Shown piece by piece: positions 1-6,228 of a DNA stretch of 6,228 nucleotides (position 1 is the first letter of the stretch; each line of letters begins with the position of its first letter). The notes under the pieces were generated by a model. It searched no databases and was not told where the DNA came from. It saw only the letters and a program-made list of their open reading frames with translations. A program made the position numbers and the translations under genes. This stretch comes from Deltaproteobacteria bacterium (GTDB taxonomy: Bacteria; Desulfobacterota; Dissulfuribacteria; Dissulfuribacterales; QOAL01), in the NCBI GenBank assembly GCA_027068235.1, contig JAMOUE010000367.1:1-6228 (forward strand). The letters are read 5' to 3'.

Positions 1-203
1 TAGTTGTAGCACTAAATAAGATCGATGTGGCAGACTCGGCAGACGTAAAGGAACTTACTGGTTGGCTGAAGGAAAAGGGTTTTACAGCCCATGCAATATC
101 TGCCTTTACAGGTGAGGGTGTTAAAGAGCTTGTTAGGATGCTTTATGCTGAAATTCAGCAAAGTAAAGTAGAGAAGGCCAATAATGGACAGGAAGCTTTT
201 TAA
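1..203 (+). CDS. obg: Obg-family GTPase, C-terminal part (5' end cut by window edge)
   Basis: The reading frame starting at base 3 is open from the left edge and gives 66 residues before a TAA at 201-203. Near its start it reads VVALNKIDVAD, which contains the G4 motif NKID that selects guanine. Further on it reads ISAFTGEGVKEL, the G5 motif (SA followed by TGEGV) typical of Obg/CgtA proteins. Obg proteins are ribosome-associated GTPases that act in large-subunit maturation and stress responses. This copy ends about 30 residues after G5, so it lacks the OCT domain found in some Gram-positive Obg proteins and has no long acidic tail. The N-terminal Obg fold and the G1-G3 motifs lie outside the window. 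The end of the gene overlaps the start of proB by 20 bases in another frame, which suggests co-transcription. Another TRAFAC-class GTPase such as Era, Der or HflX cannot be strictly excluded, but the residues around G5 and the proB neighbour favour Obg. Confidence 0.85.
   Translation, partial: VVALNKIDVADSADVKELTGWLKEKGFTAHAISAFTGEGVKELVRMLYAEIQQSKVEKANNGQEAF
171..177 (+). promoter_or_regulatory. Ribosome binding site of proB
   Basis: GAGAAGG lies six bases before the ATG at 184, inside the last codons of the upstream GTPase gene. It supports ATG 184 as the proB start. It also means ribosomes finishing the upstream gene pass over this site, so the two genes may be translationally coupled. 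Confidence 0.6.
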
Positions 204-1323
204 AGAGCATTTAGCTTCGGCAAAACGTATCGTTATCAAGATAGGAAGCGCTGTCTTGACAAATGAACAAGGCCTTGAAAAAGACCTGATTTTTGACCTT
301 TGCAAACAGACTGCTGCCCTCATGAAAGAAGGACGGCAGGTGGTTATTGTCTCCTCAGGAGCTGTTGCAGCAGGTATCACCAAGATGCCTGAAAAGGCTT
401 CTGGACGCACCATTCCTGAAAAACAGGCACTTGCAGCCATTGGCCAGGGTCTTCTCGTTCAGGTTTACGAAGAGGCCTTCTCCAAGTATGGATTCAAGGT
501 CGCTCAAGTACTTTTAACCAGGGATGGTCTTGTGCCAAGAAGGCGTTATGTAAATGCAAAAAATACCATAAAGACCTTAATGGATTGGAATGTTGTGCCA
601 GTTATCAATGAGAACGACACGGTGGCAACGGAAGAGCTTCAATTTACAGATAATGATGCCCTTTCGGTGCTTGTGGTTAATCTTGCCGAGGCAGATTTGT
701 TGGTTTGTCTTAGTGATATTGACGGCCTTTATGAGAAAGATCCACGCATTCATGAGGATGCAAAGAGGATAGAGGTTGTGTCCCATGTTGACGACATGAT
801 TTTAGATATGGCTGGGGATAGCCCTGGTAGGGCAGGACGAGGCGGAATGGCTTCTAAGCTAAAGGCTGCTAGAATGGTTACATCCTTTGGTGTACCAATG
901 GTCATTGCAGGGGGCAAGCAGCCAGGCGTGATAGATAGCCTATTTAAAGGAGAAGGAGAGTGCACCCTGTTTCTTCCTTCTAAAAAGAGGCGTATTTATG
1001 GTAGAAAACCATGGATTGCCTATGCACTTGAAAGAAAAGGCGTTGTCAGCATAGATGATGGGGCTGTAACGGCCTTGTTAAAGAGAGGCAAGAGCCTTTT
1101 ACCAGCTGGAGTTATAAAGGTATCTGGTGACTTTCAGGAAGGGGACTGTATAGTTTGTGTGGATAGCTCTGGAAAAGAGGTAGCTCTTGGGCTTTCAAAT
1201 TACTCTGCTGCCGATCTCAAAAAGATATCAGGGTGCCATTCTAGTCAGATATGTCGCATGATAGGAAAAAATGGCGCCAAGGAAGAGGTTATCCATAGGG
1301 ACAACATGGTAACGTTGGATTAA
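184..1323 (+). CDS. proB: Glutamate 5-kinase with C-terminal PUA domain
   Basis: This gene encodes ATP:glutamate 5-phosphotransferase, the first and normally proline-inhibited step of proline synthesis in the cytoplasm. The 379 residues divide into an amino-acid-kinase domain (about 10-260) and a PUA domain (about 280-365), the two-domain form seen in E. coli; some families lack PUA. Visible kinase motifs are VIKIGSAVLT with Lys19 near the N-terminus, VSSGAVAAG at 56-64, the glutamate-binding INENDTV at 141-147 followed by FTDNDALS, SDIDGLYEKDP at 177-187, and GRGGMASKLKAA at 218-229, with Lys225 matching the phosphate-binding lysine of the family. The start at 184 has a GAGAAGG six bases upstream and lies inside the 3' end of the Obg gene (20-base overlap). 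No proA follows; the next element is a terminator shared with the convergent glnA. No frameshift or missing key residue is seen. Confidence 0.96.
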   Translation: MDRKLFKEHLASAKRIVIKIGSAVLTNEQGLEKDLIFDLCKQTAALMKEGRQVVIVSSGAVAAGITKMPEKASGRTIPEKQALAAIGQGLLVQVYEEAFSKYGFKVAQVLLTRDGLVPRRRYVNAKNTIKTLMDWNVVPVINENDTVATEELQFTDNDALSVLVVNLAEADLLVCLSDIDGLYEKDPRIHEDAKRIEVVSHVDDMILDMAGDSPGRAGRGGMASKLKAARMVTSFGVPMVIAGGKQPGVIDSLFKGEGECTLFLPSKKRRIYGRKPWIAYALERKGVVSIDDGAVTALLKRGKSLLPAGVIKVSGDFQEGDCIVCVDSSGKEVALGLSNYSAADLKKISGCHSSQICRMIGKNGAKEEVIHRDNMVTLD

Positions 1324-1358
1324 TAGTTTGAATAATCTTTAAAGGAATTAGAGAGCAC

Positions 1359-1390
1359 AAAAGAAAGGGCCGCATGTGCGGCCCTGTTTC
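1359..1390. terminator. Bidirectional intrinsic terminator between proB and glnA
   Basis: A perfect GC-rich palindrome occupies 1366-1385: the left arm AGGGCCGC pairs with GCGGCCCT around an ATGT loop (8 bp stem). Read on the - strand it is followed by TTTCTTTTG, a good U-tract, so it should end glnA transcripts 30-50 bases after the glnA stop. Read on the + strand it is followed only by GTTTC, so termination of proB is probably weaker, although A and T runs on both sides can lengthen the stem. The position in the 90-base gap between two convergent genes is what a shared terminator would occupy. Confidence 0.85.
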
Positions 1391-1413
1391 GAATAAGGTT
1401 TTCCCTATTTAGA

Positions 1414-2826
1414 TTAAATATCGTAGTAGAGATAGAATTCGATTGGATGTGGACGAAGTTTTACTGCATTTACTTCGTTCTCTGTCTTGTACTCAAGCCA
1501 CATATCGATAACATCCTGGGTAAATACATCTCCCTTTAGCAGGAATTCATGATCTTCCCTAAGTGCATCAAGTGCCTCTTCCAGTGAGCCAGGAGCAGAA
1601 GGAATGTTTGCAAGCTCTTCTGGTGGCAGATCGTAGATGTTCTTGTCAAGAGGTTCGCCTGGATCAATCTTGTTTTCTATTCCATCAAGCACTGCCATAA
1701 GCATGGCGGAGAATGCCAGATAACCGTTACAGGATGGGTCAGGTGTCCTGAACTCTATCCTCTTTGCCTTTGGTGAGGCGGAGTACATTGGAATCCTGAC
1801 TGCTGCACTCCTGTTTCTGCTTGAGTAGGCAAGGTTAACTGGAGCTTCAAAGCCAGGAACAAGCCTCTTGTAGGAGTTGGTAGATGGGTTGGTGAATGCA
1901 CACAGTGCCTTGCAGTGCTTCAAAATACCGCCAATGGCATACATGGCTGTCTCTGAAAGGCCTGCATACTTATCACCAGCAAAGACAGGCTCTCCACCCT
2001 TCCAGATACTGATATGTGTGTGCATACCTGTTCCATTGTCACCATAGAGAGGCTTAGGCATGAATGTGACTGTACGGCCATACTTATAGGCTACATTTTT
2101 AAGTACGTACTTGAACCACATTAGCTGATCGCCCATCTGGAGGAGTGGTTTGAAGCGCATATCAATTTCTGCCTGACCTGCTGTTGCAACCTCATGATGC
2201 TGACACTCGGTATCAATACCAAGGGCTTCAAGGGTCAGGAGCATCTCAGTACGCATATCCTGAAACTTGTCTGTGGGAGGAACTGGGAAGTATCCTTCCT
2301 TGTGGCGAGGTTTGTATCCAAGGTTAGGACACTCGTCTCTTCCAGTGTTCCAGATTCCCTCTACAGAGTCAACTTCATAGAAACATCCGTTGCTGGCATT
2401 GTCATAGCGTACATCGTCAAAGATAAAGAATTCTGCCTCAGGGCCAAAGAAGGCAGTATCACCAACACCTGTGCTCTTCAAATATGCCTCTGCCTTCTTG
2501 GCAATATTTCTTGGATCTCTTGAATAAGGCTCTTTGGTTACAGGATCAACAATGTCACCAATGAGAACCAGGGTTGGCTCCTCAAAAAATGGGTCTATTA
2601 ATGCAGTGGATGGATCTGGTACAACTAGCATGTCACTGGCGTGAATTGGCTGCCAGCCCCTGATGCTTGATCCGTCAAAACCAAAACCGGCTTCGAATGC
2701 GCCTTCGTCCAGTTCGCTGACAGGTACTGTAAAGTGTTGCCACACCCCTGGAAAATCCAGGAAACGAAGGTCAACCACCTTGATGTCCTTTTCTTTTATC
2801 ATGTCAAGTACGTCTTTGGGGGTCAT
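1414..2826 (-). CDS. glnA: Type I glutamine synthetase (GSI-beta type)
   Basis: This enzyme makes glutamine from glutamate, ammonia and ATP as a cytoplasmic dodecamer and is the main entry of ammonium into biomass. At 470 residues it has the usual GSI length. The beta-grasp domain (about 14-100) carries FGFDGSSI with Asp51, which reaches the neighbouring subunit's active site. The catalytic domain shows GPEAEFFIFD (metal ligands Glu130 and Glu132), HHEVATAGQAE (Glu212, Glu220), NGTGMHTHIS (His269), the ATP/glutamate segment KRLVPGFEAPVNLAYSSRNR (320-339) and RIEFR (Glu358). The sequence KNIYDLPPEE places Tyr398 at the position adenylylated in E. coli GS (Tyr397), so the enzyme belongs to the GSI-beta class and is probably controlled by GlnE, which is not in this window. 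The start is set by a strong AGGAGG eight bases upstream. The gene lies 126 bases downstream of glnD, far enough to have its own promoter, and ends at a strong terminator. Confidence 0.98.
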   Translation of the reverse strand: MTPKDVLDMIKEKDIKVVDLRFLDFPGVWQHFTVPVSELDEGAFEAGFGFDGSSIRGWQPIHASDMLVVPDPSTALIDPFFEEPTLVLIGDIVDPVTKEPYSRDPRNIAKKAEAYLKSTGVGDTAFFGPEAEFFIFDDVRYDNASNGCFYEVDSVEGIWNTGRDECPNLGYKPRHKEGYFPVPPTDKFQDMRTEMLLTLEALGIDTECQHHEVATAGQAEIDMRFKPLLQMGDQLMWFKYVLKNVAYKYGRTVTFMPKPLYGDNGTGMHTHISIWKGGEPVFAGDKYAGLSETAMYAIGGILKHCKALCAFTNPSTNSYKRLVPGFEAPVNLAYSSRNRSAAVRIPMYSASPKAKRIEFRTPDPSCNGYLAFSAMLMAVLDGIENKIDPGEPLDKNIYDLPPEELANIPSAPGSLEEALDALREDHEFLLKGDVFTQDVIDMWLEYKTENEVNAVKLRPHPIEFYLYYDI

Positions 2827-2830
2827 AAAA

Positions 2831-2840
2831 GTCTCCTCCT
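2831..2840 (-). promoter_or_regulatory. Strong ribosome binding site of glnA
   Basis: On the - strand AGGAGGAGAC precedes the ATG at 2826-2824, with the AGGAGG core eight bases from the start codon. It is the strongest Shine-Dalgarno sequence in the window, in line with high expression of glutamine synthetase, and it fixes the glnA start. Confidence 0.85.
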
Positions 2841-2952
2841 ATTATGTTGTTATTTTTTGGGCCTGAAAAAGAAGCAGGCCTTTGACTACATTAATTACAG
2901 ATGCAACCAGAACATTTTTTAATATAATTTCAGGAAAAAACCATACCTTCTT
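2841..2952 (-). promoter_or_regulatory. glnD-glnA intergenic region, probable glnA leader and promoter region
   Basis: This AT-rich stretch separates the glnD stop from the glnA ribosome binding site. The gap is much longer than the 15-21 bp gaps between amtB, glnB and glnD, so glnA may have its own transcript start. A -10-like TATATT is present on the - strand at 2926-2921, but its upstream -35 region is poor. I looked for the GG-N10-GC core of a sigma-54 promoter and found none, and I see no convincing paired NtrC half-sites. The region also holds the hairpin at 2860-2880. No small open gene is evident. The promoter role is inferred from spacing only. Confidence 0.4.
2860..2880 (-). repeat. 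Hairpin in the glnA leader
   Basis: GGCCTG and CAGGCC form a perfect 6 bp inverted repeat around a 9-base loop. On the - strand the loop is pyrimidine-rich (CTTCTTTTT) and the stem is followed by an A-rich run, not a U-tract, so it does not look like an intrinsic terminator for glnD. On the + strand only TTTG follows. It ends about 20 bases before the glnA ribosome binding site, so it would sit in the 5' untranslated region of glnA mRNA, or between the two genes in a read-through transcript, where it could act in stability or processing. The structure is visible; the role is not known. Confidence 0.5.
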
Positions 2953-5514
2953 TTAAAAAACACAACTTACAGCCGCATATTCCAAGGCCTTCTCCAGTTC
3001 TTTAATAAAATCCTCCTCCTCTATGCGCTGGCCAAGCTCATCCAGAACATAAAATACATCTACCACCTGATCAGCGCTTGTGCCAATTTTGGCCTTATGG
3101 ATGTTTATGTTGAATTCTGCAAGGGTCTTTGTGATGCTATAGAGAAGACACGGAGAGTCTTGGGCATAAACCTCTATAATTGTGTAAAAATCAGATTGTT
3201 TGTTGTCTATTACAACCCGCGTCTTTGGTCTTATGGATACTTTATGTTCCTTAAAGGACATGCGGGAGAATTTTTCAGCAAGCCTGTGATTTAGCCCCAA
3301 TCTGTCTTGCACAGCCTTTTTCAGGTCATCGCACAGTCCTTCCCAGTTGATCTCCGAAAACGAGCTGCCAGAAAGGGAACGCACATCCAACACATCGACT
3401 ACAGTGCCATCTTTTAATGTGAAGATCTGGGCCTGCAAAATAGATAGGCCGTAAAGTACAAAGGTCCCGCAGATCTTGGATAAAAGCCCTGTCCTGTCTG
3501 TTGTCATGAGAAGGACAGACCAAAAGTTTCCTCGATCTTCTGGAATGCATAAGACCTTGTTTTGGGCAAGTTTCTTTTTCAAGGTCATGTGCATTGAAAT
3601 GGCCTGAGGCGTAAAACTAAGAAGGTAGTCTTCTGGAAGGATTGGCAGGAGTTGTTGAGCCTCATCTCCAAGAAGTTCTGAAACCTTTTGTTTCATCCAG
3701 TTGACTGCAGCTATCCTGTCTGGATCAACCAATTCATGCTGTTCCAAAAGATGGGCGATCTTATGATAAACTTCCAGTAACAACGCCTCTTTCCATTCGT
3801 TCCAGACATTTGGGCCTGTGGCAAGGGAGTCGGCAATGGTAATTAGATAGAGCATGCTCAACCTATCTATCCTTTTTATGTGGCGAGCAAATTTCAGAAT
3901 AAGGGATTCGTCTTCCAGGTCCCTTCGTGTTGCATTGTCAATTAGATAAAGATGATTGGCTATCAGAAAAGAAAGACAGTCAACCTCAGACTCTGTAAAT
4001 CCAAACCTTTTACCTATTTCTATAACTATTTCCGCACCTTTTTGGGCATGTCCACCGCCTCGGCCTTTGCCAATATCGTGAAGAAAGGTGGCAAGGAGCA
4101 AGACCTTGTCATCCTCTACATTGTGAAACATGGATGGATAGCGCTCTCTAAGGCCGTTTAGTTGAACCACACTTTCTATCAGGTGTTTGTCAACAGTGTT
4201 CACATGATATACATCGTGGATTACAAGGGCCTTTAGATGTTCAAATTCTGGTATAAAAGAGGTTAGAAGCCCACTGTCCAGCATCTGGTCGAGTACAGTA
4301 GAGTCGTTTGAGTGTCGAAGGATTTCGAGAAAGTATCTGGCGCACTTTCTAGACGAGCGCCATTTTGGGTCAAGTTCCCTGCAAACAGATGCTATCAACT
4401 TTCTGGAACGGTAGTGAAGGGGGATGTTGTCTTTAGCAGATATGGCAAAGGCCTTCATCATGATATAAGGCCTTTCCTTTAGCAGCTCTTGGTCTGTCAG
4501 TACAATGCGTCCCCTTAAAAGTTCTATCCCCTTTGAAAGGGTCTTTGCAGATGCAGAGGTTGAGGGAGGATTAATTACATCAACAACGTGTTCAAAAAAG
4601 AGATCAGAAGCTACTGAAATGGTTTGAAGGTTTCTGTGCACATTACGCATGAATCGTTCAACACCAAGAAGATCCTTTGTGTCGTAAAATCGAAGGGCCT
4701 TGGCAATCTCTTCTTGGTATTCAAAGAATAAACGGTCGTTTTTTCGTCCACTGGCATGGTGCAGCCTGTTTCTCACAATGAAGAGGTTGTCGCGGGCTTC
4801 CAGTACGGCTGCAAGTTCCTGCTTACTCATGAGGCCAGCAGAGCTGAATTCTTCAAGATTTTTTAGGCCAAAAAGGACCTTGCCCGTCCAGATAATGGCA
4901 TGCAAGTCTCTTAGACCGCCCCTGCTCTCTTTGATATTGGGTTCAAGTAAGTATGTGTGATCTCCGTAGCGTTTGTGCCTTTCCTCTCTGTGAACCATCA
5001 TGTCCTGGGCAAATTTTTTTCTGGCACCAGGACCAAAGTGATTTAGAAATGTATCTGACAATTTTGTAAAAAGCTTTTCATCACCGCAGATTGGACGGGC
5101 ATCAAGAAGAGAGACCATGAAGAAAAAGTCTGTGTCTATATCCTCCATGCAGGCATCAACTGTTCTTACCCCATGCCCTACCTCAAGCCCTGCATCCCAT
5201 AGAGGGTAAAAGACGGCTTCTGTAACCTTTTCTACTGAGTCTTTTTGCTCATCTTCATAAAGGAGTAACAGATCAATGTCAGAATATGGAAAGAGTTCTT
5301 TTCTGCCATAACCGCCAAGTGCCACCATGCAGAGGCCAGAAGGCGGGGATTTGAAGGCAGAAAAGAATTTTTCACGGATGAATTCGTCAATAAGGGCAGA
5401 GTGCTCCCTTAGTAGGTCGGCACCAGACAGGCCTCTCTCCCAAAGGCTGGCAAGGGCCTGTCTGGGCGTAAGGATATCAAAGACGCCTTTTTCTGCCAAA
5501 AGGCCTTGATTCAT
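2953..5514 (-). CDS. glnD: Bifunctional [protein-PII] uridylyltransferase / uridylyl-removing enzyme
   Basis: GlnD attaches UMP to PII when glutamine is low and removes it when glutamine is high, making it the primary glutamine sensor of the nitrogen cascade. The 853-residue protein has the full family layout. A nucleotidyltransferase domain contains GGYGRKELFPYSDIDLL at 67-83, with the Gly-Gly pair and metal-binding Asp79 and Asp81. A linker region has the family signature SRGGLRDLHAIIW (197-209). An HD domain carries IHDVYHVNTVDKH (432-444) and FLHDIGKGRGGGH (477-489, His479-Asp480), responsible for UMP removal. Two ACT domains follow at about 665-735 (VLLMTTDRTGLLSKI) and 778-848 (IIEVYAQDSPCLLYSI), the presumed glutamine-binding part. 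Key residues for both activities appear intact. The start lies 21 bp after the glnB stop, with an in-frame TAA three codons upstream, so no longer start is possible. Its Shine-Dalgarno is very weak; translation may depend on coupling to glnB, or start at TTG codon 6. Confidence 0.97.
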   Translation of the reverse strand: MNQGLLAEKGVFDILTPRQALASLWERGLSGADLLREHSALIDEFIREKFFSAFKSPPSGLCMVALGGYGRKELFPYSDIDLLLLYEDEQKDSVEKVTEAVFYPLWDAGLEVGHGVRTVDACMEDIDTDFFFMVSLLDARPICGDEKLFTKLSDTFLNHFGPGARKKFAQDMMVHREERHKRYGDHTYLLEPNIKESRGGLRDLHAIIWTGKVLFGLKNLEEFSSAGLMSKQELAAVLEARDNLFIVRNRLHHASGRKNDRLFFEYQEEIAKALRFYDTKDLLGVERFMRNVHRNLQTISVASDLFFEHVVDVINPPSTSASAKTLSKGIELLRGRIVLTDQELLKERPYIMMKAFAISAKDNIPLHYRSRKLIASVCRELDPKWRSSRKCARYFLEILRHSNDSTVLDQMLDSGLLTSFIPEFEHLKALVIHDVYHVNTVDKHLIESVVQLNGLRERYPSMFHNVEDDKVLLLATFLHDIGKGRGGGHAQKGAEIVIEIGKRFGFTESEVDCLSFLIANHLYLIDNATRRDLEDESLILKFARHIKRIDRLSMLYLITIADSLATGPNVWNEWKEALLLEVYHKIAHLLEQHELVDPDRIAAVNWMKQKVSELLGDEAQQLLPILPEDYLLSFTPQAISMHMTLKKKLAQNKVLCIPEDRGNFWSVLLMTTDRTGLLSKICGTFVLYGLSILQAQIFTLKDGTVVDVLDVRSLSGSSFSEINWEGLCDDLKKAVQDRLGLNHRLAEKFSRMSFKEHKVSIRPKTRVVIDNKQSDFYTIIEVYAQDSPCLLYSITKTLAEFNINIHKAKIGTSADQVVDVFYVLDELGQRIEEEDFIKELEKALEYAAVSCVF

Positions 5515-5535
5515 GCTTAATTAATCAGAGTGAGC

Positions 5536-5874
5536 TTAGATGGCTTCCTTGCCGCGTTCACCTGTCCTGACGCGAATTACATCTTCAACAGGCAGAACAA
5601 AGATCTTGCCATCGCCAATCTTACCAGTATTTGCTGCGGTTCTGATTGTTTCAACCACCTGGTCAACGATTTCAGCATCGACTATTATTTCGATCTTGAT
5701 TTTAGGAATAAAGTCAACGACATACTCAGCACCACGGTATATCTCTTTGTGCCCTTTTTGCCTGCCATGACCCTTAACCTCAGATATGGTCATTCCCTTA
5801 ATTCCTGCTTCATAAAGGGCATCTTTTACATCATCAAGCTTGAATGGTTTTATTATTGCTTCGATTTTTTTCAT
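5536..5874 (-). CDS. glnB: Nitrogen regulatory protein PII
   Basis: PII is a small trimeric cytoplasmic sensor that binds ATP/ADP and 2-oxoglutarate and controls AmtB, GS adenylylation and NtrB-type kinases through its T-loop. The 112 residues are the standard length. The N-terminus MKKIEAIIKPFKLDDVKDAL is very close to classical GlnB. The T-loop (about 37-55) reads GRQKGHKEIYRGAEYVVDF, with Gln39 for 2-oxoglutarate/Mg-ATP binding and Tyr51, the site uridylylated by GlnD. The B-loop is TGKIGDGK (83-90), and the C-terminal RVRTGERG supplies nucleotide-contacting arginines. Asp54 is GlnB-like, whereas E. coli GlnK has Asn there. The gene nevertheless follows amtB by only 15 bp, which is the genomic context of glnK, so a name of glnK would also be defensible. 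The start is supported by GGAGG six bases upstream. glnD begins 21 bp downstream, so the target and its modifying enzyme are probably co-transcribed. Confidence 0.97.
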   Translation of the reverse strand: MKKIEAIIKPFKLDDVKDALYEAGIKGMTISEVKGHGRQKGHKEIYRGAEYVVDFIPKIKIEIIVDAEIVDQVVETIRTAANTGKIGDGKIFVLPVEDVIRVRTGERGKEAI

Positions 5875-5880
5875 GTTATT

Positions 5881-5885
5881 CCTCC
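5881..5885 (-). promoter_or_regulatory. Ribosome binding site of glnB
   Basis: GGAGG on the - strand lies six bases before the glnB ATG, within the 15-base gap after the amtB stop. It fixes the glnB start and suggests that ribosomes ending amtB can pass directly to glnB. Confidence 0.75.
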
Positions 5886-5889
5886 ATGA

Positions 5890-6228
5890 TTAAATGTTGT
5901 AGCCGATTTCGCTGTGCTGCGTAATGTCAAGACCTTGTATCTCGTCATCCCGTTCGACTCTGAGTCCAATGGTCATGTCAACCAACTTCAATATAACAAA
6001 GCTTAACACTAATGAATACACAATTGCAGCACCTGCTCCAACAGCTTGTATCATGAATTGGGAAGGGTTGCCAAAAAATAGTCCATTTGCTCCGTCTGGA
6101 TTCCATGCAAGAGAGGCAAAAAGACCTGTTGCAAGGGCGCCCCAAAGCCCTCCAACTCCATGTACTGCCACAACGTCAAGGGCATCGTCGTAACCAAGTT
6201 TCCCCTTTAACAAGATTGCACTGTAGCA
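5890..6228 (-). CDS. amtB: Ammonium transporter AmtB, C-terminal part (5' end cut by window edge)
   Basis: The frame is open to the right edge and yields 112 residues ending in a TAA at 5892-5890. It matches the last quarter of Amt/Mep/Rh-family ammonium channels of the inner membrane, which act as trimers. The segment KLGYDDALDVVAVHGVGGLWGALATGLF contains the conserved VHG histidine equivalent to His318 of the E. coli twin-histidine pore pair; the partner histidine is outside the window. A long hydrophobic stretch, FMIQAVGAGAAIVYSLVLSF and the residues after it, is the last membrane helix. The cytoplasmic tail RVERDDEIQGLDITQHSEIGYNI is the conserved PII-docking region of Amt proteins. The TTG at 6213 is not a start; it is an internal Leu codon preceded by CYSAI in the same frame, so the gene continues beyond the window. 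glnB follows after 15 bp, the standard Amt-PII pairing. Confidence 0.95.
   Translation of the reverse strand, partial: CYSAILLKGKLGYDDALDVVAVHGVGGLWGALATGLFASLAWNPDGANGLFFGNPSQFMIQAVGAGAAIVYSLVLSFVILKLVDMTIGLRVERDDEIQGLDITQHSEIGYNI

Noticed and set aside
12..440. Open frame of about 142 codons on the - strand across the obg-proB junction
   Set aside because: It opposes two genes with clear motifs, and its translation shows no recognisable domain.
2194..2523. Open frame of about 109 codons on the + strand inside glnA
   Set aside because: It is antisense to a strongly conserved part of glnA, has no ribosome binding site I can see, and the translation resembles no family I know.
2860..2880. 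Intrinsic terminator after glnD
   Set aside because: The stem is only 6 bp, and on the - strand an A-rich run follows instead of a U-tract. It is kept as a hairpin of unknown role.
2841..2952. Sigma-54 promoter with NtrC sites upstream of glnA
   Set aside because: No GG-N10-GC core was found on the - strand. TGGTTGCA only loosely resembles an NtrC half-site and lacks a partner.
5530..5889. Open frame of about 119 codons on the + strand covering glnB
   Set aside because: It is antisense to a PII gene with every family motif intact. The frame is best explained as a by-product of glnB codon use.
6211..6213. TTG as the start of a short AmtB-like protein
   Set aside because: The frame stays open upstream to the window edge and reads CYSAI, fitting Amt sequence, so the TTG is an internal leucine codon.
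1..6228. A previously undescribed system, mobile element or CRISPR array
   Set aside because: All sizeable coding regions belong to well-known housekeeping families, non-coding gaps are short, and no direct-repeat arrays, transposase motifs or attachment-like repeats were seen.

Overview
The window holds a nitrogen- and proline-metabolism neighbourhood of a Gram-negative bacterium. Two gene sets converge on a shared palindromic terminator. On the + strand are the 3' end of an Obg-family GTPase gene and a complete proB (glutamate 5-kinase). On the - strand, read from the right edge leftwards, are the 3' end of an ammonium channel gene (amtB), a PII signal protein gene (glnB), the PII uridylyltransferase/uridylyl-removing enzyme gene (glnD) and the type I glutamine synthetase gene (glnA). 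Coding density is high. The only non-coding stretches are about 90 bp between proB and glnA, about 126 bp between glnD and glnA, and two gaps of 15-21 bp inside the amtB-glnB-glnD block.

The - strand genes form one functional circuit. AmtB carries ammonium into the cell and its C-terminal tail is the docking point for PII. GlnB is the PII trimer that senses 2-oxoglutarate and ATP/ADP, with the modifiable Tyr51 in its T-loop. GlnD uridylylates or deuridylylates that tyrosine according to glutamine level through its C-terminal ACT domains. GlnA makes glutamine and carries the conserved tyrosine (Tyr398) that is adenylylated in GSI-beta enzymes. The adenylyltransferase (glnE) and the NtrB/NtrC pair are not in the window. 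The + strand pair links a ribosome-associated GTPase to the first step of proline synthesis; proB starts inside the end of the Obg gene.

GlnD-type PII modification, a GSI-beta enzyme with the adenylylation tyrosine, ProB with a PUA domain and an obg-proB junction together suggest a proteobacterium-like lineage. Moderate base composition and gene order make me favour Desulfobacterota (former Deltaproteobacteria), but this is an inference from memory and not a placement. I see no mobile element, CRISPR array, tRNA, rRNA, prophage or broken gene, and no sign of an undescribed system. The items most worth a second look are regulatory: the hairpin-bearing glnA leader, the weak start signal of glnD, and a PII protein that looks like GlnB but sits in the GlnK-like position next to amtB.
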